Part shown: piece by piece, positions 23,791 through 32,800 of the stretch
Position numbering within the stretch: the first letter of the stretch is position 1
Layout: the number at the start of each line of letters is the position of its first letter
Assembly: GCA_020860515.1 (NCBI GenBank)
Contig: JAJBUG010000048.1
Location: 1 to 46,172, forward strand
Direction: 5' to 3'
Source: Bacteroidales bacterium
Lineage (GTDB): Bacteria > Bacteroidota > Bacteroidia > Bacteroidales > Muribaculaceae
Length of the DNA stretch: 46,172 nt
The notes under the pieces: model-generated
Databases searched by the model: none
What the model was told of the DNA's origin: nothing
What the model saw: only the letters and a program-made list of their open reading frames with translations
Position numbers and translations under genes: made by a program

Positions 23791-26100
23791 TTAATTTCTT
23801 TGCCAGTTGACTGAGAGTGATTGGGTGTCAGCTGAAGAGGGACCGACATGAATTATGAACTCGCCAGAATCCCAATCATAGTGGCCGTCGGCATCGTAAT
23901 ATTTGAGGTCGTCCGGAGTGATGGCGAAAGTTGCCGTCTGAGTTTCACCCGGCTGCAGGCCAATTTTTTTGATGCCTTTAAGCTGCTTGACTGGGCGCGA
24001 AATGCGGGCAATCGGGTCAGAGATGTACAATTGTACCACTTCCTCGCCAAATGCCTTACCTGTATTGGTCACATCCACGCTTACCACCAGGGTGTCGCTG
24101 TCGGAGAGATTGGTTTTGGAGAGTTTCAAGTCGCCGTAACTGAAATCGGTGTAACTGAGGCCGAATCCGAAAGGATAGAGCGGCTCGTTGGGGCAATCAA
24201 GATACTTGCTGGTGAATTTATTCACGGGGTCGAACGGACGGCCCGTAGGCTTGCAATTGTAGTATATAGGAATTTGACCAACATTGCGAGGGAACGTCAT
24301 GGTGAGCCTGCCCGAGGGATTGTAATCACCAAACAACACATCAGCCACTGCATAACCCGAGGCTGTGCCTGGCGCCCAGGCCTCAAGAATGGCTGACACA
24401 TTCTCAGCCTCCCATTCCAAGGTAAGCGGGCGACCGTTGATGAGCACTAATGCCACAGGCTTGCCAGTCGCCACCAATGCTTTCAGAAGATTACGCTGGG
24501 TCTCAGGCAGACTGATGTCGCTACGGCTTGAGGCTTCGCCTGACATGGCGGTGGTTTCGCCAAGGACTGCCACAATCACATCTGCGTCTTTCGACACCGC
24601 CAAGGCCTCATCAATCATTTCTTGCGCCGATCGGTCATCTTGCTTAAGAGGCTCGCCCATGAACATGGCAAACGGAGATTTGAGACTGGCCAAAAGATAA
24701 GGCTCATCTGTTACATTGGCGCCAAACGCGGTCACCACTTCGGCTTCTGAGCCACAAGCCTGGCGGATAGCGTCGGCTATTGAAATCATGTGAGTCTTGT
24801 CGCGCTTCATCACCCATGCCCCCAACAAGTCGCCTGTTGCCTCGGCCAGAGGGCCAACCACCGCAATCTTGCCTTGCTTCTTCAGCGGGAGCACATTTTT
24901 ATCACTCTTCAACAGTCTGTCATTCTTCAGCAGCACCATTGAGCGGGCAGCTATGCGCCGAGCGGCTTCCAAATTCTCACGGCTGGCAGGTTCGGAAGCA
25001 TTCTTTTGCTGGTCGAGATAGAGGTAAGGGTTGTCGAAGAGCCCAAGCTTGTATTTGGCCTCAAGCACCCGTCGGCAAGCAGTGTCCAAGTCCTCCATAG
25101 CGAGAAGCCCCTTCTCAATGGCAGCCTTTACATATTTCTCGTAAGCGAGGCTTTGCATATCCATGTCAATGCCTGCTTTCAACGAATTCACTGCCACCAT
25201 GAGGCTGTCGCCCATGCCATGAGCCATCATTTCATTGATTGCGTTAAAGTCTGTTACAATAAAGCCGTCCCAATTCCAGTCGCCGCGCAGCAGGTCGGTC
25301 ATCAGCCATCGGTTGCCCGTGGCAGGAATGCCGTCAACAAGATTAAACGAGGACATTCCACTGCCAGCCCCAGCCTGGAATGCAGCCTGATACGGAGGCA
25401 GGTAATCATTCAGCATCTGCTGGCGGCTCATATCCACGGTGTTGTAATCGCGGCCGGCCTCGGATGCTCCATACAAGGCAAAATGCTTGACACAAGCCAT
25501 GATAGTGCTGTCTGCGGCCAGGTCATCACCTTGGTATCCGCGCACCATGGCGCGAGCCACTTGGCTCCCCCACCAGGGATCTTCGCCATTGCCCTCGCTC
25601 ACGCGACCCCAACGCGGGTCGCGGCTGATATCGACCATAGGCGAGTAAGTCCAATTTACGCCGTTTGCCGCAGCCTCGCGAGCTGCAATGCGGGCGCTCT
25701 CCGCAATCAAGGCCGTATCAAACGAGCACGACAAGGCCAAGGGAATGGGAAACACAGTGTTAAGGCCATGAATCACATCCAGGCCTATGAGCAATGGGAT
25801 TTTGAGGCGCGACTGCTGCGAGGCTTCCTGCATATTCTTTACAGCCTCAAACGACATGCCGCCCGTAGCCCCGATGCGTCCTTGGCGTATCTCATCAAGC
25901 AGACCTTCGCCCCCGGTGAGCACCGCCACCCCCGTATTGCCAGACGACAAATTGATTTGGCCAATCTTTTCCTCGATTGTCATTTGGCCCATTAATTGGT
26001 CAATGAAACTATTCATTTGGTTGGCATCGACAGTTTTCGGAGCCGCAGTCAGGCTAATGCAGCTTAAGCCCAATAAAGGCAGTAGTTTAAGTAATCTCAT
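23791..26100 (-). CDS. Glycoside hydrolase family 3 (BglX-like beta-glucosidase), secreted
   Basis: A 769-residue enzyme with a signal peptide (1-19, ending LTAAP). The GH3 barrel contains IPLLIGLDVIHG, SPMVDISRDPRWGRVSEGNGEDP and KHFALYGASEAGRDYN. The nucleophile is Asp284 in WDGFIVTDFNAINEM. The sandwich domain and a C-terminal fibronectin-III-like domain (GEEVVQLYISDP) follow. This is the periplasmic BglX architecture, which releases terminal glucose or other beta-linked sugars from imported oligosaccharides. It differs clearly from the GH3 protein encoded at 11411-13747 (different active-site neighbourhoods), so the locus has two distinct GH3 activities. It is the last gene of the minus-strand GH106-GH43-GH43-GH3 run. 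Confidence 0.93.
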   Translation of the reverse strand: MRLLKLLPLLGLSCISLTAAPKTVDANQMNSFIDQLMGQMTIEEKIGQINLSSGNTGVAVLTGGEGLLDEIRQGRIGATGGMSFEAVKNMQEASQQSRLKIPLLIGLDVIHGLNTVFPIPLALSCSFDTALIAESARIAAREAAANGVNWTYSPMVDISRDPRWGRVSEGNGEDPWWGSQVARAMVRGYQGDDLAADSTIMACVKHFALYGASEAGRDYNTVDMSRQQMLNDYLPPYQAAFQAGAGSGMSSFNLVDGIPATGNRWLMTDLLRGDWNWDGFIVTDFNAINEMMAHGMGDSLMVAVNSLKAGIDMDMQSLAYEKYVKAAIEKGLLAMEDLDTACRRVLEAKYKLGLFDNPYLYLDQQKNASEPASRENLEAARRIAARSMVLLKNDRLLKSDKNVLPLKKQGKIAVVGPLAEATGDLLGAWVMKRDKTHMISIADAIRQACGSEAEVVTAFGANVTDEPYLLASLKSPFAMFMGEPLKQDDRSAQEMIDEALAVSKDADVIVAVLGETTAMSGEASSRSDISLPETQRNLLKALVATGKPVALVLINGRPLTLEWEAENVSAILEAWAPGTASGYAVADVLFGDYNPSGRLTMTFPRNVGQIPIYYNCKPTGRPFDPVNKFTSKYLDCPNEPLYPFGFGLSYTDFSYGDLKLSKTNLSDSDTLVVSVDVTNTGKAFGEEVVQLYISDPIARISRPVKQLKGIKKIGLQPGETQTATFAITPDDLKYYDADGHYDWDSGEFIIHVGPSSADTQSLSVNWQRN

Positions 26101-26145
26101 ATTCAGTATTCTTATATTCAGTATTCTTATATTCAGTATTCTAAT
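26101..26145 (-). repeat. Three 15-bp tandem repeats directly before the GH3 start codon
   Basis: On the plus strand ATTCAGTATTCTTAT occurs twice exactly (26101-26115, 26116-26130) and a third time with changes at the last bases (26131-26145). The array directly abuts the ATG at 26100 and fills nearly all of the 51-bp gap to the GH43 gene. No separate promoter box was seen. Confidence 0.85.
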
Positions 26146-26151
26146 TATAGG

Positions 26152-27864
26152 CTAATTTTTGAGGCATGTGGCGTATGGGCCGATTAGGGTGCCGGTATAG
26201 GACGAGGCTGTGCCGTGAACGTCGGTGGCGAGGTATGAAGCTGGAATGCCTGAGGCCACATTGGTCCATTGCTCGCCATCAGGAGAGTACGAGAAATCAA
26301 AGGCGCGGCCATCGGCCGACGACACTTTTAGTACTAATTCTCCGGCTTCAACTGGCGAAGAAGCCAAAACCTCAGGGGCGCCGCCCTCACCAATCTTTAT
26401 CACTTGCAAAGCACAGGTGCCGTCTTCATCAGCCAAGGCAAAGAAATACTGGTGATCCTCGCTTTTGAGAAGAAGCAAACCGGCTTTTTGGTCGCCCTGA
26501 GGGTAGAAATTCAATTTGACCGAGGCATCGAAACTGTGGTGCTGCAGCTTGCGCCCCACAAAGGCTGGCACGCCATTGACATCCGAGGCTGTAACCGAGT
26601 CGCATTTTAGTGTGAGATACCCCGGATTTTGAGTCAACGAATACTTGTCCTTCGCATTGCTGCGCACTGTCATCCAATAATTGGCCAATTCCGGCCCATT
26701 GAAATCTTCGACTACGGTGAAATTGCCAAATGATAAATTGTCGCCCCTCACAGCGCCAGGAATGTCCACCACCATTGGCACTGGCTGTCCTGGCTCTAAG
26801 ATGCGGGGCCAGCCATCAGCAGTCCACTGCACAGGCAGCAGGAATGTTTCACGGCCCAGATTTTCATATTGGCCATCAATCATGCGTGTGCCTAAAAACA
26901 CACTCCACCATTTGCCCTCTCCATCCTGGAATATATCGGCATGACCCGTGCAATATACACCATTCTCACGCTCTGGAAGGTCTCGCTGGGTAAGAATCGG
27001 ATTTTCCGACCATGCTTGGTACGGGCCCCACAAGTTGTCGCTGCGGAATACCACCTCTGAGTGGCCCAGTTCTGTACCGCCCTCGGCGCAAAGCAGATAA
27101 TATATTCCATTGATTTTGTAAAGATGCGGTCCCTCGAGGCACATCGGATTCTCAGCTGGCTTTGCCCCCTTGTCGGCAATCACTTGGGCTGTTGATGTTT
27201 TTACCGTGTCAGCCACCAAGTCGTATTCTTGCATGACTATGCTGTTATGGCCCGGATAATCAGTATTGTGCATGCGGCAATACAGCACATAGGCCTTGCC
27301 GTCCTCGTCGAAAAACATCGACGGGTCAATGCCGCCCATGTTATCCAAGTAAATAGGATCGCTCCAATCGCCCTCAGGGTCAGAGGCTTTCACCACAAAT
27401 GTGCCAGGCTTGTATTCATGCGTCATGCGGCCCATATTGGTGGTAATCATGTAATATGTAGCATTGGCCGGATTGTAGAACATTGATGCAGCATAGATAC
27501 CCTCCTTGCCAATATTCTGGCCGGCGAGCGGCAACTGCTGCGGACGCGTAAGTATGCTGCGGCATTGGCGCCAATTCATCAGGTCATTGCTATGGTGCAT
27601 AGACACGCCGGGGTACAAGCCGAACGTAGAGGTCACCAGATAATAATTGCCCTTGCCATCAGCGCAAACGCTGGGGTCGCTATGCCATCCCGGCAGAATT
27701 GGATTGTAAGCTTGCGATTCCGACAATAATGGATTGTGTTCATACATGAGATCATGCCCTTGGTACTCAAAATGTGAAAACAAAGCCTTGTCGCTCGGCT
27801 GCTTTGATGATTCGCAGCCCATCATCGCCAGCATTCCTGCTAAATACATGCATTCTTTCCTCAT
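26152..27864 (-). CDS. Glycoside hydrolase family 43 lipoprotein (arabinofuranosidase/xylosidase type)
   Basis: A 570-residue lipoprotein (lipobox MMGC, Cys17). The five-bladed beta-propeller starts at YNPILPGWHSDPSVCADGKG with the catalytic-base Asp. The pKa-modulating Asp is in GGIDPSMFFDEDGKAYVLY and the acid Glu is in MCLEGPHLYKINGIYYLLCAEGG. The C-terminal half (about 360-570) is a beta-sandwich of the GH43 C2/DUF1349 type. Typical reactions are release of L-arabinofuranose or beta-xylose from side chains. It lies between another GH43 and GH3 on the same strand. The second half carries a carbohydrate-binding-like fold, common for subfamilies acting on arabinan or arabinoxylan. Exact specificity cannot be told. 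Confidence 0.92.
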   Translation of the reverse strand: MRKECMYLAGMLAMMGCESSKQPSDKALFSHFEYQGHDLMYEHNPLLSESQAYNPILPGWHSDPSVCADGKGNYYLVTSTFGLYPGVSMHHSNDLMNWRQCRSILTRPQQLPLAGQNIGKEGIYAASMFYNPANATYYMITTNMGRMTHEYKPGTFVVKASDPEGDWSDPIYLDNMGGIDPSMFFDEDGKAYVLYCRMHNTDYPGHNSIVMQEYDLVADTVKTSTAQVIADKGAKPAENPMCLEGPHLYKINGIYYLLCAEGGTELGHSEVVFRSDNLWGPYQAWSENPILTQRDLPERENGVYCTGHADIFQDGEGKWWSVFLGTRMIDGQYENLGRETFLLPVQWTADGWPRILEPGQPVPMVVDIPGAVRGDNLSFGNFTVVEDFNGPELANYWMTVRSNAKDKYSLTQNPGYLTLKCDSVTASDVNGVPAFVGRKLQHHSFDASVKLNFYPQGDQKAGLLLLKSEDHQYFFALADEDGTCALQVIKIGEGGAPEVLASSPVEAGELVLKVSSADGRAFDFSYSPDGEQWTNVASGIPASYLATDVHGTASSYTGTLIGPYATCLKN

Positions 27865-27880
27865 ATCTTTTCGTCAATTT

Positions 27881-27931
27881 CGTATATTCGTAAATTTCGT
27901 CTAAATATTTCGTCTATTCGTAAATTTCGTC
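27881..27931 (-). repeat. Direct repeats in the leader before the GH43 start codon
   Basis: CGTATATTCGTAAATTTCGTC (one base differs in the copy) occurs at 27881-27901 and 27911-27931, a 30-bp period; shorter CGTC-plus-AATTTCGT pieces extend toward the ATG at 27864. On the coding strand the leader is a run of ACGAAA / ACGAAT words. It occupies most of the 81-bp gap between two GH43 genes. Confidence 0.8.
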
Positions 27932-27945
27932 AAAAAATTCACGTC

Positions 27946-29898
27946 TCAATCATTAAATGTTATTGCGTCGATGTCAACTCGTCCCATCGACGGCTGGTTC
28001 CAATCGCGGTTCCACACCCTGAACTCAAGGCGCGTGCCTGAGGGCAAGGCCTCAATCAAGGGCATATTCACATCAATATAATCATCTGCTGACTCAGGCA
28101 GAGCCACCTTGCCTAACACGTGGCCGGTAGCATTGTCTTTAGCCTCAAGCATCACATTATGTGCATCATGATTGCGCACGCGGAATGTAAGCGAGTTTAT
28201 ATTGAGCGGGAACTCCAAGTCATGGAATCCAATCATACCCCCGTCGCGCACAAAGGCTACAGTCTGGCGCAATTCCTCAGCCGTGGCCTCCAACAATCGC
28301 GGCTCGGTGTTACACCAATAGTCAGCCCATTCGGCTTGCAATACATCGCCACGATTAACAGCACGTGAGAACAGAGGTGTTTGCTCTACCTCAATACCGT
28401 CAACATCGATGTATCCCCCCAAGCTCTGCGTGGCATAGCAAAAGAGACCATAACGATTGCCGCAGAAATACTTATTGGTAAATTCCATGTGGAACGGGCA
28501 GCCCAATTCCTGAAAATCAATACCATTTTCACTATAATAGAGCCTAACCATATCCGTTAGGCCATCTACCTGCGCACGGAGCCAAAACACCTTGGATTTC
28601 ACTGGTACCGAGGCCTTTTCTGCCTCGTCAACCGTCATTGCCAAGCGTCCATCCTGGTAGGTGAGCGTAGCAAACGGCTTGGCCAGTATCACCAAGCCAG
28701 CACGGTCGCCTCGGCGCAGATGCGAAAAGTCAATCTTAGCTGTGGCCTGGCTATAAGGGCCGAAAATGCGCTGGGTAATGGTATTGCGAGCCTTGACCAG
28801 CGAGTCGGTCACCGTAGCAGCACGCAGGCGCAGATATCCGGGCCTTTCGGTCAGAGAATATTTGCTCTTATCGGGATTGTGATTGAATTGCCATTTCAGA
28901 GCCAATTCGGGGCCGGAAAAATCATCGCTTCCCGCCAATGTTCGATAGGCCTCGCCGAGGGGCTCGGGAGCGCCAGTTATGGGTTTGCTCATCGTAAGGA
29001 TGCCATCGGTGGGATTGCCCATAATGGGCCAGTCGTTGACCCAGTAAATAGGAATAAGCCAGGGTATGCGGCCCAGACCGTCGCGGTCCTGAAAAATCAC
29101 GCTCCACCATTTGTCGCCCACGGGTATCATGCATGCCTGGTGCAAATTCCGCTCGGCGCGGTTGCCGGCCTCGAACATCACCTCGCGCTCCTCATACGGA
29201 CCATAGAGGCTGCGGCTGCGCAAACAGGTCTGGCCCGACTGATCGCCGCCGTAAGTGCAATAGATGTAATAATAGTCACCAATGCGATATGCGCGATTGC
29301 CCTCCAGACCGCCCCGGTGTGCCCGGTAAATCTGCTGGGCCGGGCCTTTCTCCTGATAGGTCACGGTGTCAAGCTCGGTCACAAATATGTCAGTGTTTCC
29401 ATGCACCACATACAGGCGCCCGTCATCATCAACCAACATGCCAGGGTCGTAAAGCTGATGCCCCTCTATCTTGGTTTGACTCCACGGCCCGTCGATTGTC
29501 GGTGAAGAGTAGAGATATGTTCCCTCGCTATTGGTGTTGAACAGCACCAGGAATTTGCCATTGAGATGACGCAGCGATGTCGCCCACTGCCCCTGGGCAT
29601 ATCGATTCTGGCCCTGAGCCAGGTCGTAGCCAGGATGCTCCTTGAACTCGTCAACCACATTTGCCGCGATTTCCCAGTTGACCAAGTCTTTGGACTGCAA
29701 AATAGTTACGCCGGGGAAATAGTGCATTGATGTTGACACAAAGTAATACGTGTCATCAACCATTATCACGTCAGGGTCGGGGAAATCGCCCCAAATCACG
29801 GGGTTTGTAAAGGTGCCGTCGCCGTTGTCGCTCGATTGGGACCAAGCACCCCCGCACCAGACCAAGGCAGCTGCGAATATTGCTATTTTCTTATTCAT
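27946..29898 (-). CDS. Glycoside hydrolase family 43 with C-terminal beta-sandwich and CBM6-like domain
   Basis: A 650-residue secreted protein with a signal peptide (MNKKIAIF, ending GGAWSQ). The propeller begins with NPVIWGDFPDPDVIMVDDTYYFVS (catalytic base Asp); the second Asp is in LYDPGMLVDDDGRLYVVHG and the acid Glu in GGLEGNRAYRIGDYYYIYC. Residues about 310-500 form a GH43 C2-type sandwich. The last ~110 residues (VRDGGMIGFHDLEFPLNINSLTFRV to VDIDAITF) resemble CBM6 modules. The start at 29898 is preferred to 29931: it opens the signal peptide and overlaps the upstream stop codon (29891) by 8 nt, suggesting translational coupling. The enzyme probably removes arabinose or xylose units. 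Confidence 0.9.
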   Translation of the reverse strand: MNKKIAIFAAALVWCGGAWSQSSDNGDGTFTNPVIWGDFPDPDVIMVDDTYYFVSTSMHYFPGVTILQSKDLVNWEIAANVVDEFKEHPGYDLAQGQNRYAQGQWATSLRHLNGKFLVLFNTNSEGTYLYSSPTIDGPWSQTKIEGHQLYDPGMLVDDDGRLYVVHGNTDIFVTELDTVTYQEKGPAQQIYRAHRGGLEGNRAYRIGDYYYIYCTYGGDQSGQTCLRSRSLYGPYEEREVMFEAGNRAERNLHQACMIPVGDKWWSVIFQDRDGLGRIPWLIPIYWVNDWPIMGNPTDGILTMSKPITGAPEPLGEAYRTLAGSDDFSGPELALKWQFNHNPDKSKYSLTERPGYLRLRAATVTDSLVKARNTITQRIFGPYSQATAKIDFSHLRRGDRAGLVILAKPFATLTYQDGRLAMTVDEAEKASVPVKSKVFWLRAQVDGLTDMVRLYYSENGIDFQELGCPFHMEFTNKYFCGNRYGLFCYATQSLGGYIDVDGIEVEQTPLFSRAVNRGDVLQAEWADYWCNTEPRLLEATAEELRQTVAFVRDGGMIGFHDLEFPLNINSLTFRVRNHDAHNVMLEAKDNATGHVLGKVALPESADDYIDVNMPLIEALPSGTRLEFRVWNRDWNQPSMGRVDIDAITFND

Positions 29899-32800
29899 AA
29901 TCCTCAAGTTTCCATTCATCAAGCCATTCAATCACGGGCATATCGCCGTCGAAGCGTATTGGAAGCCACACATAGCGAGCGCCTCGGGTCACATCCCAGC
30001 CCTCGCGCACAATGGCGCTGCGGTCCATAATCTCTACTGGATTGTGGTTGATTTCATTGGGCTGATGGCCGACGAAGCGGTCGGAGATTCTCTGCCACTC
30101 GCCCTCGGCCTCATGGGTGTCAACAATCTGGGGCATCCACCGATCGGCACACGCGACATACAGATCCTTCTTCCCTGGAATCTTGACAACATCGGTTATC
30201 TGAGAGAAGAAAGAGGTGTGAGTGGAATCGGATGGATGCGGATTGCCCAGACTGTCATACTTACCTAAATAATCTGTAAAAATGGATAGCAACGATTCGT
30301 TAGGATAATAGCCCGAGGTACCTGAGCTAAACAGGTAATGCCTGCCCTTGCGCTCGAAATGTGTTGGTGCCTCGCGCGTATAGGGTGGTATCTGTCCCAC
30401 ATAATTATGGGCCATTTTGTCAGACACCGCAGTGAAGTCACGGTTAAGCTCGGCGGTCATCAGCTCCCAGTGCGGACGCTCCCACCAAATGTAGCCTTTG
30501 CCAGTTTTAGGGTCAACGTACATGTCGAAGTCTCCCCCCTCGTAGCCGTTGGGCTTGTAACCCGGATTCACCACCGTGTATGGACCTATGAACCGGTCGG
30601 CCTGCAGGATGGTGTAGAATTGTGTCTCATCACTCAAGTTCTTAATCCAGCACACCCATTTGCCTGTACGCGGATTGCGAATGATATGCGGGCGGTCGAG
30701 GCCCTGGGAATAATGGAGTGGGGAATGCACATCGGCTGTGTCCGGCATGATGAGATGCCCCATATCCTCCCAATTGTAGAAATCCGTCGAGCGGTAGCAT
30801 CGCACCCCGTATGTCCACACGTTGCTACCCTCTACGGTGCGCTCCTTATCCTCGCCATACCAGTAATAGCACTTGTCCTGTGGGCTGTAAATCACTGAGA
30901 ATCCATGCGCCTGGATTGGCTTGCCATCGGTGTCAAGCCATTCTGCACCGGGGCGGATTGACGTGTATCGAGGCTTGTCGAGATGCATTATCTGCGGCAC
31001 AGACATCAGGCCCGAGGGATGCAGTGGCGATTCTGCGCTGAAAAAGTCAAAGGCCGGGAATGCCTTGCCATCGCCTTGCACCTTATCGCCAATTAGGCTG
31101 TTGGCCCACACGTTGGTCACGCGCACCTCGATATCATTGTTGCCATTGGCCAAGGCATCAGTAATGTCAACTCGGTACGGCGTCTTCCAGACCGTGCCGC
31201 AAGACTGGCCATTGACCCAAACCTCGGCGATTTGGCCAACACTGCCCAAATCGAGCACATATTTTCCTGTTTCAGCCTTTACCAGACTGAATTTCTGGGA
31301 ATAAGAGGCAGTTCCTGAAAAATATTTCACGTTCGCATCCTCTGACTCAGTCCAGGATTTCAAGTCAGCGAACTCACGCTCGAATTTCTCGCCGAATGGG
31401 TCAGTGAAAACAACGTTCCAAGCGCCATAGAGCTGCGCTGCCATGCGTTCTTGCATTTTCGGAGCCTGATAGGCCTCTGCCCCCTCACCCTCGAATACGA
31501 TGAACACGGCATCATTGGGCACCAAGTCCAAATCCACCACTGTGCCGGTGGGTGTCTGATAGTATGAAATCTCCTCAGCTACGCCAGTTTCAGGATGCCA
31601 CAGCATCGGCTTTAGCCCATTGACGCGCATCTTGGCCAACAATTGCTTAGACTGGTTGCTGCGATTCGACAGCCAATAGATTTCCTGGCTGGGCGTGCTT
31701 CGGTGCACAAACCTCAGCCCCTCAGCAGAGCAATCGGGCACAATTCCCAGGTCTTTGAGCCGAGCCGCAAGATACTTGGCATCGCGCACAACCGGCACGC
31801 CAGCCTGGGCCAGAGCCTCAATCTTAGCTGCGGCCTCGGCCGATAGCGACTTGGCATTGTCATCAAGCACAAGGACGCGGTATGCATTGCCACTGGGCGC
31901 GGTCATCACGCCACCCTTAGCCTCAATGGCGTTGACCAGCGCATCAGTGTTAACGTAATCGAAATTATACCCAGCCGGGATTTCAGGCAGACCGTTGGCA
32001 AACAAGCCTGTAATGCTATTGTCATCACCGTAATAATACAGGATGTCGGCCACGTTGCGGCCTTGCTGCAGCATATAGCTGCTGCGAGCCAGGTAGTCGG
32101 TCCAAGCCTTGGCCTGCTCGGCCCAGGTGTCATGGCGGTTGAACCACTGGCCGAAAATCAGCAGTCCCAGGCCGGGCTTCTTGTCATCAACGGGCTGGTG
32201 AGCCGACTCATGAACGACAAATCTGTTGACTCCGCAGCTCATCGCCAGGTCGGCCACGGGCTTGAGATTGCTCGGAGCGAAAGAATAGGCGCGGTTGGCC
32301 AGGCCATTCGAGGTGAACGATTCCAAAGCCACCAGATTTTGGCCGTATATATGTGCCACCGCTGCCGACTCGCGGATGTCGCACTCGCTCATGGTGTGGT
32401 TGGCGCCGCCAGCGCCCTCCAAGGCCCACATTGCGGCCATTGGAATGTCGGTATTCTTCTTCACCCTCATACCGTCGGCCAGGTACATTCGTCCATTCTC
32501 ATGGCTCTCGAAATATGTCTTCATGCCATGCTGGTGCACAGCCTCGGCTATGCCGTCATATATGCCTTCGGCAATCATTTCGCCTATTGTCTGTCGCCAG
32601 TCTTTGAGGAATTGTTCGCTCTTTTGGCTCGACTCTACTATCTGGCCTGTTAGTACCGGCAGCCAGGGCAGCAGGTCATAGCCTCGGCGTGCGCGGAATT
32701 GCTGCTGCATGTCGTGGCACCAAGTTTCCCAGCCGGCCTCATAGCTGTCAATGAGCAGATATTGGAGGCCTTTGTCACCCATCTTGCCATCGGTAGCATC

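Noticed and set aside
25006..25995. Long open frame of 329 codons opposite the GH3 gene
   Set aside because: It is antisense to a clearly conserved GH3 enzyme, has no recognisable domain and reflects codon bias of the real gene.
28720..29505. Open frame of 261 codons opposite the GH43 gene
   Set aside because: Antisense to a conserved GH43 propeller; no family features.
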